The position numbers were made by a program, and so were the translations under genes. The notes beneath the pieces were generated by a model. The model saw nothing but the letters and a program-made list of their open reading frames with translations, made no database searches and was not told where the DNA came from. Positions 1 to 7,045 of a DNA stretch of 64,000 nt are shown here, piece after piece. This stretch comes from JAIRNF01 sp031551125 (GTDB lineage: Bacteria > Bacteroidota > Bacteroidia > Bacteroidales > UBA932), in contig JAVBOB010000013.1 in NCBI GenBank assembly GCA_031551125.1, forward strand, positions 62,001-126,000. Reading direction: 5' to 3'. Position 1 is the first letter of the stretch; every line of letters begins with the position of its first letter.

Positions 1-110
1 CAGGGAGCACCATCTCTTTCTCTAAAAGAGAGATGGTGCTCCCTGCGCAAATTGCCTTCCACCGTGGGTTGCACCCACGGTTATGCATATTCAGCCCGCT
101 TTGGGGCTGT
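1..110. repeat. Composite palindromic repeat, family B, copy 1
   Basis: Three modules in a row. First, a hairpin with a perfect 17-bp stem (arms 1-17 and 29-45, CAGGGAGCACCATCTCT), followed by GCGCAA. Second, CCGTGGGT-TGC-ACCCACGG at 62-80. Third, CAGCCC-N-GGGGCTG at about 92-108. The same three modules occur in mirrored order at 33014-33132. The first hairpin touches the window edge, so the element may extend further left. Confidence 0.75.
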
Positions 111-773
111 CTTTACTTGAATTGTACAATTTAAGTTGCTTGTTATGCAACTTGTCACACCATGCCGATAACTTTACCCCCTAAGGAGAGAACCTGACTA
201 CTGCAAAATTGAACTCTTGGAAGTCGTTTGCACAGACCAAAGTCCCTTTCAGGGAACTGGGGGTAATGACTAGCAATTTTAGCCCTAAGTAGGTTTAAGG
301 AACCCGTTAGGGCTGAAATATGGTTAGCTCAGGCTATTATGGGCTAAAAATACAACTTGCTTAAGATAAACGTGTTGTGGTTGTGGCGACTACTTATTTT
401 GCGCGCGACGGTTGTTCCTACCCTGAAGAACTTATAGTGCTTCGCGCGTTGTTCCGCTATCACCTATATTCTGACTCAAGGCGTTGCTACGCTGTGCCGT
501 TAGGCTGAAATAAGCCGCCACTTCGTGGCGTTGTTTTCGAACGTTCAATGTTATTTGGATAAAACAATTGCCATCCCAAACTCTAACAAATTTTCAGAAC
601 CTGTTAGGGCTTTGCTTATCATTGTAAGCGATGTTAGTCAATTTTAAGTTCAACATGTTGCATAGAACTAAAATAAGTAGTATATTTCGTAAACATTCTC
701 GTCCGTTTTTTTGTTTTTACCTAACAAAACCGCTAATAGCTGTTTAATTGTTTTACCTCAAAAACTAAACGCT
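1..773. other. Gene-free repeat-rich region
   Basis: No convincing gene is seen on either strand. The region opens with the palindromic composite described separately at 1-110. Further in, a short phrase GAACCYGTTAGGGCT occurs at about 299-315 and again at 596-612, with inverted AGCCCTAA near 281, so most of the region looks like decayed intergenic repeat sequence. A near-match -7 box (TATATTTC) lies at 681-688 upstream of the YtxH gene. Confidence 0.6.
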
Positions 774-1001
774 ATGACATCAACAGAAAAATCGCTACTT
801 GCATTAGGCGTAGGCCTTGCAGTTGGCGTGGGCTTAGGAATTCTATTTGCCCCCAGGAAAGGTTCGGAAACAAGGGAAAAAATTGGAGAAGGTTATGACG
901 AATGCAAAGAGAAAGTTCTGGAAGTATTCGACAAATTCAAGAAAAAGGCTCACTGTTGCTCCGACAAAAAGTTGGAAGACAAGCTGGAAAGCCTGACCTA
1001 A
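774..1001 (+). CDS. YtxH domain protein
   Basis: Small protein of 75 residues. A glycine-rich hydrophobic N-terminal segment (about residues 9-25, LGVGLAVGVGLGILFAP) is followed by the RKGSETREKI motif and a charged helical tail, which is the YtxH family pattern of short membrane-anchored, stress-associated proteins. The frame stays open upstream to 711, but the ATG at 774 places the hydrophobic segment at the N-terminus as usual, so this start is preferred. The tail holds a CC pair. It is followed 24 bp later by a holin-like gene and a third helical gene. This triad is common in Bacteroidota. The exact function is unknown. Confidence 0.8.
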   Translation: MTSTEKSLLALGVGLAVGVGLGILFAPRKGSETREKIGEGYDECKEKVLEVFDKFKKKAHCCSDKKLEDKLESLT

Positions 1002-1025
1002 AGTACTAATAGTTATTATTAGGCC

Positions 1026-1418
1026 ATGAGTGAACAGAAAGAACGGCTTCTTACCCTTGTTGACGATTTAAAGTCGTACCTCAATGTGCGACTGCAGCTC
1101 ATTTCGCTAAGTATAAGCGAGATGGTTGCCCGACTTTTGGCATCACTTATCTCAAACGGGGCTATGCTTTTTTTCATAGCCCTGTTTTTACTATTTGGAA
1201 GTTTTGCGGCGGCGTTCGGGCTGGGGCAATGGCTTAACAGCTACGCGCTTGGATTTATTTTAGTGGCAGGTTTTTACTTGTTGCTGGGGTTAATCATATA
1301 CTTTATCAAAGGCCGCTACATTGAAAAGCCTTTGATAAATCTATTTATTCGGTTGTTTCTAAAAAATATGGGTGACGAAGAAGACAATAAAAGCAATGAA
1401 GAAAATAGAAACACTTGA
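1026..1418 (+). CDS. Phage-holin-like family membrane protein
   Basis: 130 residues. An N-terminal amphipathic segment is followed by two transmembrane helices (about residues 42-65 and 73-95) separated by a short turn, then an acidic, asparagine-rich tail. This matches the holin-like 3_6 family, which in Bacteroidota is chromosomal and unrelated to phage lysis. It sits between the YtxH gene and a helical protein whose start overlaps its end, suggesting one transcript. There is no nearby phage gene, so the holin name is a family label and not a function. Confidence 0.75.
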   Translation: MSEQKERLLTLVDDLKSYLNVRLQLISLSISEMVARLLASLISNGAMLFFIALFLLFGSFAAAFGLGQWLNSYALGFILVAGFYLLLGLIIYFIKGRYIEKPLINLFIRLFLKNMGDEEDNKSNEENRNT

Positions 1419-1815
1419 ACAATTGCACGCCGAACAGCAAAGGCTAAGAGCGGTAGCCAAACAAATGGAGGCTGAGCTGAGTGATGATTTTAACTACTTC
1501 AGCAAGCATATCCAACCCTTTTTATCTATTTTTGATAAGGTAAAAGGCGGTGCTGTTCCTATGGTTTGGAATGTAGTAAGTTCGGTAGTTCCTTTTATAA
1601 TCAGGAGGTTTAAGAAATCAAAAGAAGAAAAAAGAGCTGAAAGCGAGGTCTATTCTTCTGATAACGCAAGTACAGGATGGTCTGCATTTGCTGCAACCGC
1701 ATTCAAAGTTTTTGCCGAAAGTGAGCTGTCAAAAGTTATAATGAGTAGGGTGGCTAGCGCAATAGCCTCAAGAATGAATGCTGACGATAGTAAAGACAAC
1801 GAAAAAGAATCGTAA
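1396..1815 (+). CDS. Uncharacterised helical protein of the YtxH-holin operon
   Basis: 139 residues from the ATG at 1396. A GTG at 1372 in the same frame is possible but would increase the overlap with the preceding gene from 23 to 47 bp. The N-terminal 35 residues are a charged coiled-coil-like helix (IETLEQLHAEQQRLR). The centre holds a weakly hydrophobic stretch (VPMVWNVVSSVVPFIIRRF), and the C-terminal half is alanine-rich and amphipathic. No enzyme motif is visible. Overlap and order suggest co-translation with the holin-like protein, possibly as a membrane-associated partner. Function unknown. Confidence 0.65.
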   Translation: MKKIETLEQLHAEQQRLRAVAKQMEAELSDDFNYFSKHIQPFLSIFDKVKGGAVPMVWNVVSSVVPFIIRRFKKSKEEKRAESEVYSSDNASTGWSAFAATAFKVFAESELSKVIMSRVASAIASRMNADDSKDNEKES

Positions 1816-1875
1816 ACCCGTACTGTTATGACCTAAGTTGCTAGCTATACGCTTTGCTTGCGACGACGGGTTTTT
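1814..1875 (+). terminator. Possible terminator after the YtxH triad
   Basis: AAACCCGT at 1814-1821 pairs with ACGGGTTT at 1866-1873, followed by T residues. The stem is short (8 bp) and the loop long (about 44 nt), so this is only a plausible terminator, but its position directly after the stop codon and before a convergent gene fits. Confidence 0.4.
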
Positions 1876-1897
1876 ATGGCAGCGCGCAGCTAGAGTA

Positions 1898-2683
1898 TTA
1901 TATCAGTAGCTGTCCAATCATAACTGTTACCGACTGTCCCTTAATTTTTACGCGCTCTCCGCATATTTCACAGTATAGCCGTCCTTGACGTTCTGATAGC
2001 TGCAATGCCTCCAGCTTATTCTTTCCTAAACGCTCTGCCCAAAAGGGTGCCAAACTACAATGTGCCGATCCGGTTACAGGGTCTTCAAAAATGCTGGCCT
2101 GTGGCGTAAAGAAGCGCGATACGAAATCAACCGTATCAGCTTTTGCTGTTACAATCACCCCTCCCGGATCCAGGTTTATTCGGTCAAACTTTGTTCTGTC
2201 GGGCGCAAGCCTTCGTATATCTTCCTCGCTATCGTACACCAATACGTAATCACGGGCTTTATACACCTCTTTGGGTAAAATGTTTAGTCCCTCAAAAATT
2301 TCTTCGGGAAGTGTTGCAGGTGCCGGTTTTCGCAACGGGAAATCCAATACTAGCAAGTCATCTTCTTTCTCTACTAAAAGAAGCCCTGAAAGAGTATCAA
2401 ACTGTAAGCATTTCTTGTTATAACCTAAGTGGTTGAATAGTACGTGTGCTGTTGCCAAGGTGGCATGCCCGCAAAGATCCATCTCAATATCGGGAGTAAA
2501 CCAGCGCAACCCGTAATGTTCTCCTTTTGGAATAAAAAAGGCTGTTTCAGCCACAGCGTTTTCTTTTGCGATAGACAGTAGCGTTTCATCGGGCAGCTGG
2601 CTACTGAGAGGAACAACACATGCGGAGTTTCCGCGAAAAGCCTTATCCGTAAACGCATCTACTTGATAAACGGGAAGTATCAT
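1898..2683 (-). CDS. PhzF-family isomerase/epimerase-like protein
   Basis: 261 residues, the usual length of the PhzF family (diaminopimelate-epimerase fold). Family marks visible: RGNSACVV near residues 17-23, the AETAFF segment with the expected catalytic glutamate E46, FTPDIEMDLCGHATLATAHVL in the middle, and DPVTGSAHC in the C-terminal half. PhzF proteins catalyse proton shifts or isomerisations; the founding member acts in phenazine synthesis, but most, like this one, lack phenazine neighbours and their substrate is unknown. It is divergent from the SMR exporter gene with only 47 bp between the starts. Confidence 0.85.
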   Translation of the reverse strand: MILPVYQVDAFTDKAFRGNSACVVPLSSQLPDETLLSIAKENAVAETAFFIPKGEHYGLRWFTPDIEMDLCGHATLATAHVLFNHLGYNKKCLQFDTLSGLLLVEKEDDLLVLDFPLRKPAPATLPEEIFEGLNILPKEVYKARDYVLVYDSEEDIRRLAPDRTKFDRINLDPGGVIVTAKADTVDFVSRFFTPQASIFEDPVTGSAHCSLAPFWAERLGKNKLEALQLSERQGRLYCEICGERVKIKGQSVTVMIGQLLI

Positions 2684-2696
2684 CTCTTTATATTCT

Positions 2697-2704
2697 TACC
2701 TTTG
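2697..2704 (+). promoter_or_regulatory. -7 box TACCTTTG upstream of the SMR gene
   Basis: Exact match to the Bacteroidota -7 consensus TAnnTTTG, 26 bp before the ATG at 2731. No clear TTTG -33 element was found. Confidence 0.5.
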
Positions 2705-2730
2705 TTACTTTATTCGCTAAAAGTATAAAA

Positions 2731-3057
2731 ATGAGCTGGATTTACCTTATTATAGGAGGCTTTTTTGAGGTAGGATTTGCTACCTGTTTGGGAAAAGTAA
2801 AAGAAACTACCGGGCTACCCGCGATACTATGGGGGGTCGGATTTTTCGTATCACTTAGCATAAGTATGTTTTTGCTATATAAAGCAACGCAAACGCTACC
2901 TATAGGAACAAGCTACGCCGTTTGGACCGGCATAGGAGCCGTAGGAACGGTGCTGGTTGGTATATTTTTGTTTAAAGAACCCACAGATTTTTGGAGAGTA
3001 TTTTTTCTTATTACGCTAATCGGCTCTATTGTAGGCTTGAAAGCGGTTGCGCATTAG
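2731..3057 (+). CDS. sugE: SMR-family exporter, SugE/Gdx-like
   Basis: 108 residues forming four transmembrane helices, the full length of the small multidrug resistance family. The essential membrane glutamate is E13 (GGFFEVGFA). The YAVWTGIGAVGT segment and the GLKAVAH C-terminus resemble the SugE/Gdx branch, which exports guanidinium, more than the EmrE branch that exports bulky cations. The branch assignment is inferred by eye. The upstream gap to the divergent PhzF-like gene is too short for a guanidine riboswitch, and none is seen. SMR proteins work as antiparallel dimers, so no partner gene is required. Confidence 0.85.
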   Translation: MSWIYLIIGGFFEVGFATCLGKVKETTGLPAILWGVGFFVSLSISMFLLYKATQTLPIGTSYAVWTGIGAVGTVLVGIFLFKEPTDFWRVFFLITLIGSIVGLKAVAH

Positions 3058-3110
3058 TATAGTTTTGCCTGCTTTGGTTTTCAAGTTTTTCTGCCAAATG
3101 AAATATTGCA

Positions 3111-3118
3111 TATATTTG
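3111..3118 (+). promoter_or_regulatory. -7 box TATATTTG upstream of the methyltransferase
   Basis: Exact TAnnTTTG match. It would give a leader of roughly 190 nt before the ATG at 3314. Two small hairpins lie in that leader: ACAATCTGTA...TACAGATTGT around 3170-3190 and TACAATG...CATTGTA around 3258-3278. Confidence 0.35.
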
Positions 3119-3313
3119 CAATATGTTAAATACTTTACATAAATCGGATTTGGTGTTGTAAACAATCTGTATTCCTTGTACAGATTGTCCTTTCATTAGT
3201 TCTCGAATAATTTATTTCGGGAATAGTATCTCTATTACATTAGTTTCTTAATCTGCATACAATGATAGAAACATTGTAATGCTTTATGTGTGTATGCAAC
3301 AAAATTAAATGAT

Positions 3314-4093
3314 ATGGACAACGAAATTAAAACCATTCACGATTTAGACTTAAATATGATTTATGAATATTTCTCGAATACCGAACGACAAGGTCCCGGA
3401 AGCCCTGAAATAACACTCAAAGCATTGAATTTTATAGATGGTCTTACAGATAAGTCGAAGGTTGCCGATATTGGTTGTGGGACAGGCGGTCAAACAATGG
3501 TATTGGCAGAAAACACCACTTGCGAAATTATCGGTGTTGATTTATGGCCGGACTTTATCCATCAATTCAACCAAAACGCCCATAACAAAAAATTTCACGA
3601 TAGAGTGAAAGGGATTGTCGGTAATATGGAAAATCTTCCGTTTCAAGAGGAAGAATTAGACTTGATTTGGACGGAAGGTGCCATTTATAACATTGGATTT
3701 GAACGTGGATTAAACGAGTGGAGAAAGTTTTTAAAACAAGGCGGATATATTGCGATTACAGAGAATACTTGGTTTACAGAAGAGCGACCTGCCGAAATTC
3801 AGGATTTTTGGCAAAAGGCCTATCCCGAAATTGATACAATCTCGAATAAGGTTGCTCAAATGCAAAAAGCAGGTTATTTACCGATTGCCACTTTTGTTGT
3901 CCCCGAAGCTTGTTGGACGGATTTTTACTACGCTCAGCAGCCGCAAATGGAAGAATTTTTTTTGAAAAAATATAGCGGCAACAAGGCAGCAGAGGAATTA
4001 ATAGCCGCTGAACGGTATGAAGTGGAGCTGTATCGCAAATACAAGGCGTATTATGGTTATGTATTTTATATTGGGAAAAAGATAAAACAATGA
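3314..4093 (+). CDS. Class I SAM-dependent methyltransferase
   Basis: 259 residues from the ATG at 3314; a GTG at 3290 is in frame, but ATG gives a natural N-terminus (MDNEIKTIHDL). The SAM-binding motif I is VADIGCGTGGQT at about residues 50-61, followed by the acidic VDLWPDF (motif II position) and the IWTEGAIYNIG post-motif. The protein is an all-in-one Rossmann methyltransferase with a C-terminal extension containing many aromatic residues. Its stop overlaps the start of the following GTPase gene (ATGA), so the two are translationally coupled. Substrate unknown. The base composition looks more AT-rich than the neighbouring genes, consistent with acquisition. Confidence 0.85.
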   Translation: MDNEIKTIHDLDLNMIYEYFSNTERQGPGSPEITLKALNFIDGLTDKSKVADIGCGTGGQTMVLAENTTCEIIGVDLWPDFIHQFNQNAHNKKFHDRVKGIVGNMENLPFQEEELDLIWTEGAIYNIGFERGLNEWRKFLKQGGYIAITENTWFTEERPAEIQDFWQKAYPEIDTISNKVAQMQKAGYLPIATFVVPEACWTDFYYAQQPQMEEFFLKKYSGNKAAEELIAAERYEVELYRKYKAYYGYVFYIGKKIKQ

Positions 4094-5145
4094 TTAGTTT
4101 AAGTACTTACGGTTGGAACGACCGATTGAACCAGCTAAAACAAGAATCGACATATAACACATTGCCTCACGGACGAGTGTCTATAGTGCACCGGACATGT
4201 TACGAAGTTATTTCCGAAAACGGACTGTTACAATGTGAGCTCACAGGAAACATGATGTATGGAAAATCGGACTTCGAACAGCCTTGTGTGGGCGATTGGG
4301 TGATTTTTCAAGCATTCGACGAGAACAAAGGAACTATTCTTGATATGCTAGCACGTGAACGGACATTGTACCGCAAGAAGAACGGAAGTGTCGCCGACAA
4401 ACAAGCCATTGCTTCGCACGTCGATAAAGCATTTATTGTGCAAAGCCTCGACGATAATTTCAACGTCCGCAGGGCAGAACGTTTCATGGTTCAAATACTG
4501 GAAGAAAACATTAAACCTGTATTGGTGCTTAACAAGGCCGACTTAGGTCTTGACCGACAGAAAATAGATGAACCGCTTAAGCATATTGTCCGCCAAATAC
4601 CGGTGTTTTACACAAGTATTCATCATCCGGAAACGATTCTTCAGCTACGGGAATCCATATCGGAAGGCGAAACGGTTGTCTTTGTTGGCTCATCGGGGGT
4701 CGGGAAAAGCTCCCTGATTAATGCACTTTGCAAAGAATCGGTACTGCTTACGTCTGATATAAGCCTGTCCACAGGGAAAGGACGACATACTTCTACCCGC
4801 AGGGAAATGGTATTGATGGATGGTTCAGGCATTTTAATCGACACTCCGGGCGTTCGAGAATTCGGATTGGCAGTTGATAATTCCGACTCGCTTGCAGAAA
4901 TGTTAGAGATTTCCGACTATGCCAAATCATGCCGTTTTGCGGATTGTACACATACCAACGAACCCGGTTGTGCTGTTTTAGAAGCGGTAAGTAGTGGTAT
5001 ATTAAACCACAAGGTATATGAAAGCTATCTGAAGCTTCGGCGGGAAACGCAGCATTTTTCTACTTCGGAACATGAAAAGCGTAAAAGAGAGAGATCTTTT
5101 TCAAAACTTGTAGATGAAGTAAAGAAACGCAAAGCGAATTTCTGA
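4090..5145 (+). CDS. RsgA-like circularly permuted GTPase, second copy
   Basis: 351 residues. The order of GTPase motifs is permuted as in RsgA/YjeQ: G4 NKAD at 148-151, then G1 GSSGVGKS at 200-207, G2 region GKGRHTST, and G3 DTPG at 251-254. An N-terminal OB-like region precedes, and a zinc knuckle follows with C281, C286, H288 and C294. RsgA assists late maturation of the 30S ribosomal subunit. This protein differs from the housekeeping-looking copy at 15107-16045 and is coupled to a methyltransferase, so a specialised or resistance-related ribosomal role is possible but unproven. Confidence 0.85.
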   Translation: MISLSTYGWNDRLNQLKQESTYNTLPHGRVSIVHRTCYEVISENGLLQCELTGNMMYGKSDFEQPCVGDWVIFQAFDENKGTILDMLARERTLYRKKNGSVADKQAIASHVDKAFIVQSLDDNFNVRRAERFMVQILEENIKPVLVLNKADLGLDRQKIDEPLKHIVRQIPVFYTSIHHPETILQLRESISEGETVVFVGSSGVGKSSLINALCKESVLLTSDISLSTGKGRHTSTRREMVLMDGSGILIDTPGVREFGLAVDNSDSLAEMLEISDYAKSCRFADCTHTNEPGCAVLEAVSSGILNHKVYESYLKLRRETQHFSTSEHEKRKRERSFSKLVDEVKKRKANF

Positions 5146-5158
5146 TTTCTACTTAAAT

Positions 5159-5193
5159 AGTGCGGATATTCTTTGAACAGGAATATCCGCACT
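5159..5193 (+). terminator. Hairpin after the methyltransferase-GTPase pair
   Basis: Perfect 13-bp stem AGTGCGGATATTC (5159-5171) with GAATATCCGCACT (5181-5193), loop of 9 nt. It lies 13 bp after the stop codon. The U-tract is weak (TTGTT), so efficiency is uncertain. Confidence 0.55.
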
Positions 5194-5204
5194 TGTTAAG
5201 TCTC

Positions 5205-5392
5205 AAAGGGGCACTAGCGCTAGCATCGGGCAACGCCCGATGAAGCAACGATGGATGTAGCCAAGCCCTGTAAGGGCGTAAGCGTAGGCTTTCGCGCTTA
5301 CAGCGCTTCTGTAGTTTAGAGTTAAGTCTTCGTTGGGCGTAGCCCAACGCTTATGCTTACAGGCCTTCAGCCTATTTTGATAACATTGGACT
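5205..5392. repeat. Composite palindromic repeat, family A, copy 1
   Basis: Series of small palindromes: CATCGGGC...GCCCGATG (5224-5242), GCCCT-GTA-AGGGC (5265-5277), a GCGCTTACAGCGC segment, and CGTTGGGC-GTA-GCCCAACG (5331-5349). The same modules in the same order occur at 23588-23790, with several paired base changes that keep the stems intact. Open frames of 60-75 codons run through here but have no coding character. This fills most of the gap between the GTPase gene and the CorC/HlyC-like gene. Confidence 0.75.
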
Positions 5393-5470
5393 GATCTCTC
5401 AGTTAATAGTTTCGCCGAACGCTGTTTCATATTCAGCTCGTTTCGGAGTTGTGTTTATTTTTGGAGAGGT

Positions 5471-6757
5471 TTAATCATCCTCGCGTTTAGCCTTCTCTGC
5501 GTATTTCACAGCTACCTTATCAATGCGGGCACTATCCATTTTTGCAATGCGAAATTCGAAGTACATCCATTTAAACAGCTCCCCTTCTTTCGGAATATGT
5601 TGAAAGTATTCCAACAGCAATCCGCTTATTGTGTTGAACGGATGTTGGCTATAGAGTTCCTGTTTTCCATAGTGGTTGAGAAAATCATAAAACGGATATT
5701 GCCCGTCAAACAAAATACTTCCATCGGCTTGCGGTATAAAGCTGTCGGCTCTGTACGGTTCTTCTACATCACCCACCAGCGCTTCCAGTATATCATTCAT
5801 GGTAACTATACCTGTAATACTACCAAACTCATTGGTAACAACAGCGTAGCGAACTTTGCTTGTTTTGAATTGCGCTAAAGCATTATACACTGTCATATTT
5901 TCGTGCATAAAGTTTGCCTTATGGGTATAGTCTGACAGCTTAAATGAGCTATCATCAATGTTGCCGAATAGCTCTTTCAAAAACACAACTCCCTCAATCT
6001 CATCAAGACTTTTATTAGAAACAGGATAAACGCGGTGCATATTCTTCATCACCTTAGACTTTACAACCTCCCTTGAGTCATTTACATCAATCCAGCTTAA
6101 ATCACTTCGGTGTGTTGTAAGCGATGCCATCTTTCTATCGCCCAAGTAAAATACCCTGTTTACAATATCCTGCTCAACCTCTTGTACTTCTCCTCCTTCA
6201 GTTCCCTCCTTTACTATTGCGCGTATTTCTTCTTCCGTTACCTTTTCTTTCTTGGGCTTTATATTGAGCACTCTAAGTACAAAGTTGGTAGAAACGGTAA
6301 GTAGCCAGATAAAGGGAGCCGCTATTTTCGACATAAAAATCATGGGGCGAACCGTTGCACGTGCAACACTTTCAGGACTTGACAGGCCAAGGCGTTTAGG
6401 GACCAGCTCGCCTAAAACAAGTGTCAGGTAGGTTGTAGCAATAACGATAAGCGTAACCGAAAGCGTATGAGCATAGGGACGAATAAATGCAATACGCTCA
6501 AAAACTGTGTCGAGCTTCGAGCTGAAGTTTTCACCGCTATATATACCGGTGAAAATACCTATCAGCGTAATACCTATTTGCACGGTGGAAAGAAAACGGT
6601 CAGGAGATTTTGCTAGCTCTAATGCCTTTTGTGCATTTTTATGCCCCTTTCTTACAGACGCTTCCAGCCGTACTTTTCTTGCAGAAACAAAGGCTATTTC
6701 CGACATTGAAAAGAATCCGTTTAAGGCAATAAGAATAATAATAATTATAAAATCCAT
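5471..6757 (-). CDS. CNNM/CorC/HlyC-type membrane protein with CBS pair
   Basis: 428 residues in the standard order of the family: an N-terminal DUF21/CNNM membrane domain (about 1-185) with segments such as LIALNGFFSMSEIAF and VLGELVPKRLGL, two CBS domains (about 200-330, including MNDILEALVGDVEEPY at the end), and the C-terminal CorC_HlyC domain (about 340-420). Members are linked to magnesium or sodium export and to metal homeostasis; the old hemolysin name is misleading. It stands alone on the minus strand between two repeat elements, so the context gives no further clue. Confidence 0.9.
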   Translation of the reverse strand: MDFIIIIILIALNGFFSMSEIAFVSARKVRLEASVRKGHKNAQKALELAKSPDRFLSTVQIGITLIGIFTGIYSGENFSSKLDTVFERIAFIRPYAHTLSVTLIVIATTYLTLVLGELVPKRLGLSSPESVARATVRPMIFMSKIAAPFIWLLTVSTNFVLRVLNIKPKKEKVTEEEIRAIVKEGTEGGEVQEVEQDIVNRVFYLGDRKMASLTTHRSDLSWIDVNDSREVVKSKVMKNMHRVYPVSNKSLDEIEGVVFLKELFGNIDDSSFKLSDYTHKANFMHENMTVYNALAQFKTSKVRYAVVTNEFGSITGIVTMNDILEALVGDVEEPYRADSFIPQADGSILFDGQYPFYDFLNHYGKQELYSQHPFNTISGLLLEYFQHIPKEGELFKWMYFEFRIAKMDSARIDKVAVKYAEKAKREDD

Positions 6758-6873
6758 TGTGCTGTTTTTAGTATATGCGGTTATAGAAAAGTATAGAGGC
6801 TTGGACTAAAAGCAAAGAAACGAAGATTTTGAAAGATGACAAATTGAAACAAAAACTACTTACCCTAAAAGCA

Positions 6874-6968
6874 CGTCATTGCGAGCGAAGCGAAGCAATC
6901 TCCTCTAATTAAGCAGATTGGTTGGCTTCGCCTCCCTTCGGGTCGGCAAAAAACGCCTCGCAATGACG
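6874..6968. repeat. GTCATTGCGAGCGAAGCGAAG-type repeat, family C, copy 1
   Basis: Outer arms CGTCATTGCGAG (6874-6885) and CTCGCAATGACG (6957-6968) pair perfectly over 12 bp; inner parts with GCAATCT and AGATTG near 6895-6920 pair imperfectly. This is a dispersed intergenic hairpin type seen in many bacterial genomes. A second, perfectly paired copy lies at 19812-19883. Confidence 0.75.
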
Positions 6969-7045
6969 GCTTTGATCAAGCAGATGCGTAACTAGCAATT
7001 TAGACTAATTGTATAAACAATCAGAACACGACTGATGTTGAGCGG

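Noticed and set aside
2684..2730. Guanidine riboswitch in front of the SugE/Gdx-like gene
   Set aside because: Only 47 bp separate the two divergent starts and a -7 box occupies part of it, leaving no room for a known guanidine riboswitch.
5153..5430. Two minus-strand open frames of 64 and 75 codons between the GTPase and CorC/HlyC-like genes
   Set aside because: They run through the family A palindromic repeat; the amino acid strings reflect repeat composition and have no start signal or domain.
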